Of a stretch of DNA of 64,000 bases, positions 26,478 to 37,712 are shown one piece after another. The stretch is taken from NCBI RefSeq assembly GCF_964204865.1, contig NC_135262.1, positions 10,478,001 to 10,542,000 of the forward strand, written 5' to 3'. The notes beneath the pieces are model-generated. The model was not told the origin of the DNA, did not search any database, and saw only the letters and a program-made list of their open reading frames with translations. Origin of the DNA: Styela clava. Lineage: Eukaryota; Chordata; Ascidiacea; Stolidobranchia; Styelidae. Made by a program: the position numbers and the translations under genes. Each line of letters starts with the position of its first letter. The first letter of the stretch is position 1.

Positions 26478-28827
26478 TCACCTGTTTTCTTTGTACAAAA
26501 CTGGTTCATTTTTTTCCCAGTTAAAATTAATGCCAGTCATTTTATAAAGCTCTGTATTGGAAGGTCTATAAAAATCATATAACATTGATGATGCTTGTGT
26601 TGGTATAACAGGATGGGGTCGACCCTTCTTTATACCCAAGCAATGTGGTGTCCCGCTTGCCTCTCGCTTTTTCAAACAAGGAAACCCTTTTGATGAATTA
26701 AAATAAAAATGCTCTTCATTGATAACTTGCTTGATTTCAAGAAAGTCTTGTAATTTTTTCATTTCAACTGCAGGTTGAGTGACCTAAAATTGACGATTTT
26801 TATACAATAAATATATAAATACAAAACATCAAGAATACATGGCCAAAAAAGTACAGGATAAATATCAGAGTAATGAGGATTGAAAATTTAAGTAAAAGTA
26901 TCACATTGTTTATCTGAAATTATTAAAAAGAGATTTGATAATTCGAGGGATTCAATCCAAAATCCACTCTGAATATGATTTTAACTTGATATAAAATAAC
27001 TATATAATGGCAGTTGGGAATATAATGTTGGAAATTTATTTTCAACACATCTATTTTCTGGTGACCAGATCTAACATAAAACCTAAGAATAAAAACGAAA
27101 TATCTTACTTACCATAGTTTCACCATTTATGAAGCAAAACTGCCGCAGAGGAAAATATTCCAGCCACATTTTTAAATGTTTGCTGTATAATCCTGTTTTA
27201 ATATTTGGTTTTGAACTGTTTACGATCAGTGTATGATTGGCCTCCATAAAAACTGAATCTTCAAATGAGTGACGCCTTCGATGCTGTCAAAAAGTTGTAA
27301 AAGTAAAATACCTATTACAAACTTATAAAATAAGCATGTTTACACATCTGCAAAATTTTTGAATTGAAAGATTTAAATAATAAGATTGAAAATAGAGATA
27401 TCCAATAAATTACTTTTGAAATTTGATAGTTATACAACACATACAATAGCTTTAGATTTTTATTTTTATTAATAGTTTGTTTATCTGAAGCATAGGCCTA
27501 ATGAAAGTAGAAAAAATAAGTTGCATGATAAAAATTACGAAACCGGCTGAAACAATAATATACTTTGCATATCCATTTTTGTAGGGGGTTATAATTTTCA
27601 AATTTAAGACACAACTTCAAGCTTAGAGATTCAAGGTTATCGCATAGTTTCATCCAGACCACATTTCCTAAAATTGCCATATTTTTTAAATTGAGCTTCT
27701 TATTCAAATTATAAAAAATTTTCCGCACAACAATAATCCTCGACGTACATACCTTCATGAACGATTGTGTAAAATCTGATACGGCTCGATCGACAGGATC
27801 TTTCAATACTACTATCAATTTCATTGATGGATTCATATCGTAAACACGTTTAGGAGCCTCAGGAGTGACAAGATAACTTGGTGTTTTCTCTATGGTGATT
27901 TGACTCTTTATTGAGGTAGGCATCATATCTCTGTATGTTAAGGAAAAAATAATTGTAGACAATTTATCAAAATTTCATCATAAAGGCGGACTTTAAATAT
28001 CAAACAAGAATAACAGCTTCTAAAAAAAAAACTTCAAATTTTTGTGCATGTTACATTAAGTTAGTGAGGCTAGCCTATAGATTCGTATTTATACTTTGTA
28101 AAAAGTTAATAATATGTCACCATTTGACAATAGCTGCCATTCGTCCTGGCTCCAACACCATCAGACCATAATCAACTAATTGCAATCACTTTTTTATTTC
28201 AAACATTGTACAAGTACAATACGACATTGCCTCAATCGTCATGGTCATTTAATTATGGAACAAATTGGACTTTTTATTTACAAAAACTACACAAATGCGA
28301 CTCTCTTTATCATATCAAGTATGGAAAATAAAATCTATCTATATGTCTCACCTATACCAGTCCAATCCCTCTGAAAAATTCTTATCGAAGTAATGTATCT
28401 CGGACCCCGCGGCACGAACATTCGGGTGCACCCGTATAAACTCCAGTAAAGCCCGCGTACCAGCTTTTTTAGCGCCGATGATCAATGCAGTCGGCAACTT
28501 TTTTGTTCCCTTATATTTTACATCGTTCATTATACCAGGTGGATCATCACTTCCTGAGTTACTTGCATACCATGAAATTGAGCCGAAACGATCAAAAATC
28601 CTAAGGTGACCTTTTCCAGTGGTCGACGAAATTATGCTTCGACAAAAATGTGAGTGCGACGATAATGTTACAAAAATGAGAAATCCTGTCAAACTCAAGA
28701 CAAATAAAATCAAACACCGACGCCGAAATTTCCTTCGAGATTTTGACAACATATTTTCCAAGTTGTGATCTTGTACGGCAACATTTAGTTGATATCGCGG
28801 TAACTTTGTCGTGTTTGATGCAAACAT
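26478..28827 (-). CDS. HS3ST: Heparan sulfate glucosamine 3-O-sulfotransferase (4 exons)
   Basis: Transfers sulfate from PAPS to the 3-OH of glucosamine in heparan sulfate, in the Golgi lumen. Exons in minus-strand order are 28352-28827, 27753-27930, 27113-27283 and 26478-26783. All junctions are GT-AG and the phases join cleanly to 376 codons, within the family's usual length. Upstream of the ATG at 28827 the frame reaches a stop (TAA at 28864-28866) with no other ATG, so this is the earliest start. A second ATG 25 codons in has a better context (A at -3). The layout is a short basic cytosolic tail, one membrane anchor (about residues 37-55), a stem, then the sulfotransferase fold. [10 protein letters not shown] (118-127) is the 5'-phosphosulfate loop, SEIHYFD carries the catalytic Glu143, and ITIEKTPSY follows. 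[13 protein letters not shown] (199-211) is the 3'-phosphate site with Ser210, but Lys202 replaces the usual Arg. Two late cysteines (GFPCL, PHCLG) match the family disulfide. Subtype is uncertain. Confidence 0.95.
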
Positions 28828-28860
28828 TCGGGTATTAAGGTATATAATATACTGATCCAA

Positions 28861-29841
28861 AAATTACCAATCATAAAAACAGTCGCCTGTGAAAATACAA
28901 TAATCATTTAATATATCACGACAATCATGAATAATATTAGGATATGCAGCGGTGCCGATGAATAAAACAAGCTTAAACTAGTCGATTTTTATAAAACTGT
29001 ATTTGGCGAGGATGGGCTCTCATTGCTTCATGAACAAAATCCCAACACAACACGAAGGTGTGGGTGGACACAAGAACTAACCTGCATAGTATCGTACCGA
29101 ATCCCATCCAAAGTACCGTAACTAAGATAATTTGTTTCAAACTTCGAACCATGGCACAAAAAAATACAATACACAAATTAAGGAAAGTTTATAATAAAAA
29201 CGTACGTAGTCTTTGGGGAAGACGACTAATATCCCAGGACGCATCGTAATAATCTGTAATAGTATTTGTTAGATACCCGCTAAAGGTACGACCTAAAATG
29301 TCGACCTCGAGCTAATATCCCACGAATTTAAAGTCGAACGAGTGCCGCCAACTGCTTTCACGCTCGAAAACCGACTATAATTGTCCGCCGATCGTACGAG
29401 AGTCGCGAGAAAAACAAAAACAGAATTTGCGCTTTCACCAAAATAACAATAAAATTCAATCGTGCTTACGTCTCTCGCTCAATCATTATGCACGTGCACA
29501 ACCACAACAAACAATAACACGCAGTTGGTGTGGCTCCATACTCCCAGCTGGCGATCATTCTGTTGAGTGCTTGGGAGGGAGATCTAATTCTAACATTTGA
29601 CGACAATTACATTTTCGATAGAACCACGAAAGTTGATTTTTGATAAACTTTTATATCAACTGTAAACGGCACATATGTATAGTAGGCTACGCGATGAACC
29701 CAAAAACAGAACTCATAAATTTTTTAATTACTCCTGCGAAAGGGGGAAATATATATTTAATTTTGTTTGCACTTATTACTCTTATTTCATAAAATTTCAG
29801 AAATTTGGGGACACTTTGAACAACAGTTATGTCTCTCTAGA
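28861..29841. promoter_or_regulatory. Upstream region of the sulfotransferase gene
   Basis: About 1 kb with no recognisable gene. About 29,290-29,420 is locally richer in CG dinucleotides (CCGACTATAATTGTCCGCCG, CGTACGAGAGTCGCGAG), as expected of a promoter or first non-coding exon. No TATA box can be assigned with confidence. Confidence 0.3.
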
Positions 29842-29849
29842 CTCTAAAG

Positions 29850-30972
29850 CTGGGGTCTCAAACTCGCGGCCCGCGGGCCAATTGCGGCCCGCGAGATGAT
29901 ATTTTGTGGCCCCTGCCTTGGTATTAAAGTTAGTGCGGCCCGCAAGTCACTTAGATCAGTTAGCATGATTAATGCTTTCATTATAACAGCGTTTCCCAAA
30001 CTGTGTTCCGCGGAACACTAATGTTACGCGAGCATCTCCCGAGTGTTGCGTGGAAAAGGAATCAAAAAAACATCTAAATTGGTCGCCATGGCGATCTGAG
30101 AATCATGAAGTTGTTGCCCAACTGACCGCTTAAGATCGCGTCACCGTCGACCTAGAGTGGACTAACTAAGTTAGGGTGGTGGCATTTTTGTTAACTGTCG
30201 GTTTAGCTTTTTGGCTGTCAATTTCATTATCAAATTTACAGTACGTCTTTTGGTTTTGTCAAAGACAAACAAGTAAGTCTAAAGAATAAAGGCAGAAGGT
30301 CAACCGTTCTTCCTCCATCTCTACCTGGTTTTACTTTCAAATGCTGAAAGTTTGTCAATCAATTTCACCCTTTCATATTTTGGTGTTCCGCGAGGAGATA
30401 TAAAAAGTGTAAGTGCTCCGTGGCCGAAAAGGGGGAAACTCTCACGTAGGGCAAAACAAAATATTTTATCATCTATCTACTGAAAGGAATATGGGGTGCG
30501 GTAACCTACCTGTACCATACCTGTAGGCCTGGTATTCGATTCGGGACCGTCTGAAATAATTTAAAAACAGTGTTCCATGATTTTTGACGTCACAATCACT
30601 ACCTTGATACATTGTAACCATGTTTCTCATGTGGCGAAACATCACTGTCCATCGACTAAATGCTTGATTGAAACATCAGCGCAACAGTTATTACAAGATG
30701 GAATTTTATAATTTTGCACATCCTCAAACGTGTCGTTGGAAGTGAAGTTTCAGTAAACAGGATGAGCACAGACAATTTCAAATAACTGGGAAATGCAATA
30801 TTTCTTTGTTGAGCATAGGAGCCTCCCGACATGTTTTATCTGCACAGGTAAAGTTGCAGTGCACAAGGAATACAATTTAAACGAGTTGCTTTTATTGTGA
30901 AAAACCTGATGCGGCCCGGACTCATCCAGTCTGCCCCAGCGGCCCCCAAGTAAACTGAGTTTGAGACCCCTT
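29850..30972. mobile_element. hAT-like element with a nested second element
   Basis: Bounded by GGGGTCTCAAACTC (29852-29865) and its exact inverse GAGTTTGAGACCCC (30957-30970), with GC-rich GCGGCCCGCGGGCC and GCGGCCCGGACTC just inside. It is flanked by CTCTAAAG (29842-29849) and CTCTAGAG (30973-30980), an 8-bp duplication with one mismatch. This is hAT-type. Inside, about 29,990-30,455 starts GCGTTTCCCAAACTGTGTTCC and ends with a diverged inverse (GGGGGAAACT), suggesting another element inserted into the first. No transposase coding sequence was seen. Confidence 0.8.
29990..30455. mobile_element. Probable nested hAT-like element
   Basis: The left end is CAGCGTTTCCCAAACTGTG followed by TTCCGCGGAACAC. 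The right end is GTGCTCCGTGGCC...GGGGGAAACTCT, a loose inverse. GTGTTCCGCGG-type sub-terminal motifs recur inside (GGTGTTCCGCGAGG near 30,382). Ends and target duplication are not clean, so the boundaries are approximate. Confidence 0.5.
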
Positions 30973-31081
30973 CTCTAGAGTCTAGACTAGAGAGTTTACT
31001 CTAGAATAGGTTCAAATTGGCCCTCTCGGGGTTGGAGACAGACTTGCATCCGTTCAGCAAAATTGTCAATCACTCGCACGT

Positions 31082-31651
31082 AGAGGCGTAGCCAGGATTT
31101 TTAAAAATGAGGAGGGGTTGGGGGCAGTGGTGAGCTGGAAAAATCGTAGCAACCGGAACGCACTTAATTCGCAGAAATATAATATATTTACAACACGACG
31201 CGGACGTTTACAGGATGTTTTGACTGTCCTAAGATAATGTCGAAGAACTACAATGAAATATGAAGAAATTATCTAAAATATGTCCATGTAGAATTACAAG
31301 AATATTCGTAGCAATTCAATGCAAATGTTGTTTTTAAAAAGGTATAGGATGAATTTCCATTGGGTCAAAGGTCGGGAAAATATCTATTACACGTTATTCT
31401 GTACTGTACTAAATATTTTCGTGATGTGATATAAAAAGAATTATGAATTATAATGTAACAAAACATAAATTAATCACTATTTTAACCAGAGAAACTGGCC
31501 TTTTTTTTATCATAATTATATTTTAACAACCGGAACGCAAAAGCAATAAAATATCCAACAACCGGAATGCTGTTCCGGTGCGTTCCGACTACAGCTCACC
31601 ACTGGGTGGGGGTACAAGAATCGCAATCGAAAATTCTCGTGCAACGCCTCC
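31082..31651. mobile_element. Outer DNA element split by a hAT-like insertion
   Basis: The left piece (AGAGGCGTAGCCAGGATTTT, 31082-31124) and right piece (31605-31651, ending GCAACGCCTCC) flank the insertion at 31125-31604. They share a short inverted GAGGCGT / ACGCCTC end. The G-rich middle (GGGGTTGGGGG / GGTGGGGG) was the insertion target. Identity is tentative. Confidence 0.4.
31125..31604. mobile_element. hAT-like MITE (CAGTGGTGAGCTG ends)
   Basis: 480 bp with perfect 13-bp inverted ends, CAGTGGTGAGCTG (31125-31137) and CAGCTCACCACTG (31592-31604). It is flanked by GTTGGGGG (31117-31124) and GGTGGGGG (31605-31612), an 8-bp duplication with one mismatch. Sub-terminal CAACCGGAACGCA motifs occur near both ends. 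The AT-rich interior has no coding capacity. Confidence 0.87.
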
Positions 31652-31953
31652 GAAAACAGTCCCGCGATGCGAGCATTTAAAATGTCTTGCCATATAATTT
31701 AATTGTGTTCATCGTAACTCGCCTTTGTACCGACTAACGATAAAATAAAGCACTACTATTCTAAATTTTTAAAATACTGTATTTGCTGTCCAAGTTTGCA
31801 GATGTTATTGTAATCTTTGATTAGACTGAAAGTACGATAGCCTACTACCTTCTGTACTATTATTGTACGTGGATCTTACTGGATATACTATCTGCATACC
31901 TACCTAATTTCACCTTGCAATCAATCACACTACTGCACTAACGTTACTTCAAG

Positions 31954-32667
31954 ATGAACAAGGAAGTCCAAACCCAGATTCTGGCAGCTATCTCATCTCT
32001 CCAGGCCAAGCAAGAGGAGCTAATGTCACATGCAACTCTATTATCTGCCTCTAAAGACCATGGCAACCAGTCCCAGGACATCATTAAGTTCCAGAATGAC
32101 GTGGCTCAAATCTCCTCCAAGATCCAGGAGATTATTAGCAGGCTGGAGACTTGTGAAAAGCAACAGGACGATTTAGAACAATACAGCCGAAGAAACTGTG
32201 TGATTCTCCATGGCTGTAGTTCTGTGCCAGAAACTGAATACCATAAGTTCGAAGACTTTGTAGTGAAAACTCTCAACGACAGCCTTAAACCCAACCATCC
32301 TATTGTGAACACTGACATTGATATTACTCACAAATTAAAATCAAGATCTCCGAAGAACCCCATCATCATCAAATTCGTCAGAAGATCAACGAAGAATATG
32401 GTGTATGGTAGAAAAAAAGAACTCAAAGGCAGCGGATTGTCCATCACTGAGTCCTTGACCCGTAGCAGGCTCAAGCTACTCAGCGCTGCCAAGGAAGCCT
32501 TCGGAAAACAAAAAGTGAGCACAATGAATGGGATTATCTACGCTTACCTAGATAAAAGGCGAGTAATATCTTCCTCAAATGATATCACTACTCTCTCTCG
32601 TCCCCTCTACTCCAAGGCTGCTGCCCGTTCAGTGGGACCAACCTCAAGACGTAGCGGTAGCCTATGA
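31954..32667 (+). CDS. LINE ORF1 protein (coiled coil + RNA-binding)
   Basis: 237-aa nucleic-acid-binding chaperone-type protein of the LINE, expected to coat the element RNA. The first 85 residues or so are heptad-rich (LQAKQEELMS, DVAQISSKIQEIISRLET), predicting a coiled-coil trimeriser. It is followed by LEQYSRRNCVILHG (from about residue 74), the characteristic entry to the RRM-like domain of L1/CR1-type ORF1 proteins. The later part is basic (TKNMVYGRKKELKGSG) and ends in a Ser/Arg-rich tail. It lies 178 nt ahead of ORF2 on the same strand. Part of a selfish element, not a host gene. Confidence 0.85.
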   Translation: MNKEVQTQILAAISSLQAKQEELMSHATLLSASKDHGNQSQDIIKFQNDVAQISSKIQEIISRLETCEKQQDDLEQYSRRNCVILHGCSSVPETEYHKFEDFVVKTLNDSLKPNHPIVNTDIDITHKLKSRSPKNPIIIKFVRRSTKNMVYGRKKELKGSGLSITESLTRSRLKLLSAAKEAFGKQKVSTMNGIIYAYLDKRRVISSSNDITTLSRPLYSKAAARSVGPTSRRSGSL

Positions 32668-32845
32668 GCGGAGGGGAACGATTAACTCATTCATAATCTC
32701 CATTTTTCTTATTTGAATAGGCTAGTGCTGTCTAATCAATGGTTCTCCATCTTTTAAACATCTGGAAACCTATATAGCCAGACTAGATATTTAACTTATT
32801 TTTTTTCATTTTTATTTTTTACTTTTATTTTGTTGTGCCACTGCC

Positions 32846-35800
32846 ATGAAAACTAATTTAAAATACCCATGTAGAAATTGCCACAAATCAGTTCGAATCA
32901 ATCAAAAAGCTCTTTATTGTGACATTTGTTCTTCTTGGATACATTTAAAATGTACCAATATTTCTGGACAAAAATATGAAAATCTTGAATCTGAAGCTGA
33001 TGAAATACCTTGGTGCTGTTTCCTTTGTGAAATAGACTGTATGCCATTCTCTTGTCTCTCTGATTCTGAAATATCTGAGTTATTTGTTCCCCTTCATACA
33101 GAAAAAGCTGAAGCCCAGGCACTTGCCAAAATTCTTGATCCTGAATACCTTAACAAAATGTTTCTTGAATCAGCAAATACTGATACTGATGAATTCAACA
33201 ACATTGATAGTGTTTTCTTGTACAATTGCTCAAATCAATATATCTGCTCCAGTGATGTCAATGCCCTTAAATTCAACGACAGCCTTAATCTAAGTGGTTT
33301 CATGACTCTCTCCATCAATATCAGATCTTTAGCCTCTTTCAAAAACTTCACAAAATTTGAAGCACTAGTTAATTCACTGAATTGTAAGCCTCATGTAATT
33401 GCTGTAAATGAAACATGGATTGTATCTGGTACAAATGGCCATTTCAATGCACTGGATGGCTATGTTTTTATCTCTAATAGTAGATCTCATCACCGAGGTG
33501 GTGGTGTTGGTCTCTACATTCGAAATGATTTGAAATACATTGTCCGCAAGGATATTACTATAATGTGTGAAAAGGTTTTTGAATCTATATTCATTGACAT
33601 ATCATTGGAAAATAAAACAATAACCTGCGGTACTATTTATAGATCACCACTAACTGATGAATTGAACAATGCTAACTTTCGGAATCTCTTGTCCCAAGTT
33701 CTCTCAAAGATGAACAGGTTGAATTATAATTATATAATGGGTGACTTCAACTATAATCTTATTGATGAGTCCAATATGAATACCAGCCTATTTGTTGATA
33801 TTATGCACAACCTGGCCTATTATTCTTTGATAAACTGCCCCACCAGGATAACTTCAAGTTCTGCTACCTGTATAGACCATATCTGGACAAACGTATATGA
33901 TAAAAAAATTAACAGTGCTGTTTTAGCAGAATGTGTTTCTGATCATCTGCCGATTGTACAATGCTCTCTTCTAGAAAAGCAAATTCAGACCAGAATTGAA
34001 ACGCTTTATCGCCAGTTTACTTCGTCCAACTTGAATACGTTTAAGAATGAACTGAATTCTATTGATATTGATGACTTCAGCAGCATCCAGGATCCCAACA
34101 CTTGCTTTGAAAATTTTTTTGAAAAATTCTCCACTGCTTACTCTCAATCTTTTCCTTACAAAAAACAGACAAACAGATCAAACAAACCTTGGTATGATAC
34201 TGAGTTACGCAAACTCAACAAAGTCAAACAAAAACTTTATAAGAAATTAATAAACAATAAAAACATAAATGACAAGCACAAATTACAGTTCAATGAATGC
34301 AGGAACCTTTATACTCGATTGCTCCACAAAAAGAAATCGAATTATTACAAATCTAAATTTGCTTCTCACAAAGGCAACATCAAGGCGGTGTGGAAAACAA
34401 TTAATGAGCTTATTGGTAAAAATAAAACAAATTCTTGTCCTTTGATTGGACTTGATTGCAGTAATACACAAACTGCAAATAAATTTAATGAACACTTTTC
34501 CCAAGTGGCACAAAGCCTGCTTGACTGTATGCCACAACCAGCTGGCTGTGACAAAAATTACATTTCATATCTTGGGAAGCAAGAATCCTCATCCATGTTC
34601 TTAAGGCCAGCTACATCATTAGAAATAAAAAATATTATACGCGATATGAAGCCCAAGTCAAGTTTTGGAATCGATGGTATTCCATTTAAAATATTGAAAT
34701 ATGTTCCAGAACATATTATTGATATCCTGACATATATATTTAATCTTTCACTATCTAGTGGATTATTCATTGAAAGCTTCAAGACATCCAAAGTTCTTCC
34801 TCTGTTTAAAAAAGGTAGTGTTTCAGATCTTGGAAACTATAGACCTATTAGTCTTTTACCATCATTTTCTAAGATTCTTGAAAAAATAATGTATAGTAGA
34901 ATGTCAAACTACTTTGAAACTAACAATGTTTTCCACTCGCTTCAATTTGGTTTCCGCAAGCATCACTCCACTGCTATGGCTGCTAATGTTTTGGTACACA
35001 AACTGACCAATGCGTTTGAATGCAAACAACATGCAATTGGAATATTTCTTGATATCTCAAAAGCTTTTGACACCATTGACCATTCCATCCTCTTAAGTAA
35101 GCTCTATCACTATGGAATTAGAGGCGTTCCATTCAATTGGATCAAGAGCTACCTTCAAGACAGGAAGCAAATTGTGCAATATGACAACTCATTCTCTACA
35201 AATATTTGTGTCATGAAGCACGGAGTTCCACAAGGATCTTTACTTGGCCCATTATTTTTTCTAGCTTACATTAATGACATGTCCAGGTGTCTGAAATCCT
35301 CTGAGTCGATCATGTTTGCTGATGACACTAACTTGATTCTTCATGGGGAAAACCTTGAAGATCTATTCACAGTTGCAAACCAAGAACTAACGAACATTCA
35401 TAGCTGGATGTTAGTTAATAAATTATCTCTGAATGCTAACAAAACTAAATTTGTATTATTCCATCCAAGCAAGCATAAAAGTGTGAGTTGTTCAAAAAAA
35501 CTACTGCTCAATGGCAATGAAATTGAAAGAGTGGAAGAAATAAAATTTCTAGGAGTTATCTTTGATGAAAATCTGTCATGGAAATCACAAATAATGCATG
35601 TTATTGGTAAAACAAAAAGAAACCTAGCAGTTTCTGCCAAAGTATCCCAGTGTGTTGACCAATCAGCTCTACTAGCAATGTTTCAATCATTACTACTTAG
35701 CCATATTCGATATTGTTGTTCAGTCTGGCTTCATGGTAATAAAACACTTGTCTCAAAACTGCAGAGTATTTGTAATAATTTTTTAAGAATAGTTTTTGGT

Positions 35801-36133
35801 AAAAGAAAACGTGAAAGTGTAGACTCTTACTTCAAATCACTAAATATTCTTAAGGTTGAAGATATGATGAAATTTGAAATACTATCTCTAGCTCACGACT
35901 TCCATAATAATGCGCTGCCCAATTGCTTTAATGACATACTTGTCAAAAATACCTCCAACCGAAGAAGTAGTTCTGATTTATTCGTACCTTTCATGAGTAA
36001 ATCCGTGAGTCAGCATTCCTTGTCTTTTACTGGACCCAAACTTTGGAATTCTCTTCCCTTAAATTTGAAGACGTTAAAGTCCAAAAAATCTTTTCAAAAA
36101 CAAGTCAAGTCTCATTTAGTTTCCAAATATTAA
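32846..36133 (+). CDS. LINE ORF2: PHD finger, endonuclease, reverse transcriptase
   Basis: 1095-aa polyprotein that nicks target DNA and copies the element RNA. Residues 9-61 form a C4HC3 PHD-type finger (C9, C12, C25, C28, H33, C36, C58, C61). An APE-like endonuclease follows (about 150-375) with LSINIRSL, NETW (Glu189), GDFN (Asp300) and SDHLP (Asp366, His367). The reverse transcriptase (about 600-880) has the fingers motif NYRPISLLPSFSKILEK, FLDISKAFDTIDH, GVPQGSLLGPLFF and the catalytic FADD box at 824-827. A C-terminal region of about 200 residues contains RRSSSDLFVP and FTGPKLWNSLP, typical of this LINE group. All visible catalytic residues are present, so the protein could be active. 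Small overlapping frames on both strands are shadows. Confidence 0.95.
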   Translation: MKTNLKYPCRNCHKSVRINQKALYCDICSSWIHLKCTNISGQKYENLESEADEIPWCCFLCEIDCMPFSCLSDSEISELFVPLHTEKAEAQALAKILDPEYLNKMFLESANTDTDEFNNIDSVFLYNCSNQYICSSDVNALKFNDSLNLSGFMTLSINIRSLASFKNFTKFEALVNSLNCKPHVIAVNETWIVSGTNGHFNALDGYVFISNSRSHHRGGGVGLYIRNDLKYIVRKDITIMCEKVFESIFIDISLENKTITCGTIYRSPLTDELNNANFRNLLSQVLSKMNRLNYNYIMGDFNYNLIDESNMNTSLFVDIMHNLAYYSLINCPTRITSSSATCIDHIWTNVYDKKINSAVLAECVSDHLPIVQCSLLEKQIQTRIETLYRQFTSSNLNTFKNELNSIDIDDFSSIQDPNTCFENFFEKFSTAYSQSFPYKKQTNRSNKPWYDTELRKLNKVKQKLYKKLINNKNINDKHKLQFNECRNLYTRLLHKKKSNYYKSKFASHKGNIKAVWKTINELIGKNKTNSCPLIGLDCSNTQTANKFNEHFSQVAQSLLDCMPQPAGCDKNYISYLGKQESSSMFLRPATSLEIKNIIRDMKPKSSFGIDGIPFKILKYVPEHIIDILTYIFNLSLSSGLFIESFKTSKVLPLFKKGSVSDLGNYRPISLLPSFSKILEKIMYSRMSNYFETNNVFHSLQFGFRKHHSTAMAANVLVHKLTNAFECKQHAIGIFLDISKAFDTIDHSILLSKLYHYGIRGVPFNWIKSYLQDRKQIVQYDNSFSTNICVMKHGVPQGSLLGPLFFLAYINDMSRCLKSSESIMFADDTNLILHGENLEDLFTVANQELTNIHSWMLVNKLSLNANKTKFVLFHPSKHKSVSCSKKLLLNGNEIERVEEIKFLGVIFDENLSWKSQIMHVIGKTKRNLAVSAKVSQCVDQSALLAMFQSLLLSHIRYCCSVWLHGNKTLVSKLQSICNNFLRIVFGKRKRESVDSYFKSLNILKVEDMMKFEILSLAHDFHNNALPNCFNDILVKNTSNRRSSSDLFVPFMSKSVSQHSLSFTGPKLWNSLPLNLKTLKSKKSFQKQVKSHLVSKY

Positions 36134-37712
36134 ATATTAAAAATTACTACTGGTGGTATTCGATGACAAAAACTTGGGACACTCCACACTTGCACATTAT
36201 TGTTTTAATGAAAATGTTGAACAGCTATAATAATATTGTGCCACGACTATAATAATATCTTGCCACGACTTGGCCAGAACTAGTCCAGCACCAAAGAAAC
36301 GGTATTGTGACATGCATGAGTATATATATATTTTTTTAAATATATAGGTAGCTAACGTACTCGGATGATATTTTCTTTACATAACTGCACACATTCTATC
36401 ACTTCACGCTCGTGTTTTTATCTTTTTCTAGCTGTGATGTCCCTATCATACACGCTTGGTCTTATGTTTGAGTGGTGGTATAAGGGTTGTAGATAGTACA
36501 ATATTGTTCCTGCAAGGTTACTAATTATTGCAACTAGGCGAGCAGTAGAGCTATGTTGGATTCTCCCCTTCAGATTTTAATTTGCTGTGGGTCATTGTAA
36601 TTGGATGTGGTTTTTATATCATTTATGTATGCATGCGTTTTATGTTAAGGCATGGTGTTTGAGTTGACTTGTTGGCCAAGGTATAGATAGTAAAATTTTG
36701 TGTGTTTTTTGCATGGTGTGATAAATTTTTCTCTGTCCCAAGCAGAATGTCATCATAGATCATCTATCCATCGCTATATAATGACAATACATCCCATTTA
36801 ATTAAACAATTATTTTTTGCCTGTAATAAATAGTTCAGAGCGTTCCCCTTCACCCAATCATTGAAACATCTACTCGCAGTTTTATTTTTTGTTTTTCAGG
36901 TTACTTCAAAGTGATTAAATGAAGTAAAACACATAAGGAAAAAACAAAAAAAGACTCCCGATATCCTGTGAAATAACAACCTCATTCCCATATCCTTGTC
37001 TGAAATCAATACCCAAGAATGAAAAACCTCACTTAGACCCTTTGTAACCAATTTATTTCCACATCCTACTTTACTTAATTATAGTAATTTTACTGTTACC
37101 GGTAACTTAATTACTTATTACAATCTGGACTATAATTTGGCAATAATAGGCTCTAATTTGGGGAATGAAATGGTCTCGCCCACCTCTTCATGCACCCAAT
37201 TCTGGCAACTTTGGTTGGGCAACTTGGCATTTGACTCCAACTATAATCAGCTTGGCAATATGTTTTCAATAGAATCTTCCTTTTATATACATAATTAACG
37301 ATTAGAAGATCGATCAATTTGGCAATGGCAACCATTACAAAAATATCAATATGGTGTGGCAGATAATTTTCTTTTCTAGTATTTATTTATTTATTTTTTT
37401 GTTTACTGTATAGTATACCCTAAATTTATCGCGTTTCATTCTTACTTAAATAACTTCTCAGTGGTTGTGTGTGTGTGTGGCTGGTGGGTGCATGTGAGCG
37501 TGTGTGAAATAACTTGATAATTTTAGGTGAGTAAACACGTACCACTTCCTCTTGACAAAACCTTTCATCTTATATTTTGTACGTTATAAACCTTATCTAA
37601 GGTTTTGTTTGCTCCCCTGATTTCATAATCAGATTTTATTTATTTGTTTTTATCTGTCAAATGTATTGTTATGCTGATTATGGAGTCGAAATAAACTTAT
37701 ACTTATATACTG

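Larger units (their letters stand above)
31652..37712 (+). mobile_element. LINE retrotransposon, two intact ORFs (CR1/L2-like)
   Basis: A non-LTR retrotransposon of the jockey/CR1/L2 broad group, judged from the RT motifs. It has a 5' leader (start not fixed; about 300 nt before ORF1), ORF1 at 31954-32667, a 178-nt gap, ORF2 at 32846-36133 in a different frame, and a long 3' UTR of about 1.6 kb. The 3' UTR contains a GTGTGTGTGTGTG run near 37,470. The end is most likely about 37,685-37,712, where GAAATAAACTTATACTTATA resembles the short-repeat tails of this LINE group rather than a poly(A). Both ORFs are free of stops over 3.5 kb in an AT-rich background, implying a recent insertion. No flanking target duplication was identified. 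Confidence 0.88.

Noticed and set aside
28828-28860. An 11-codon N-terminal extension of the sulfotransferase
   Set aside because: The codon at 28860 is TTG, not ATG, and a stop lies two codons further upstream; the first ATG is at 28827.
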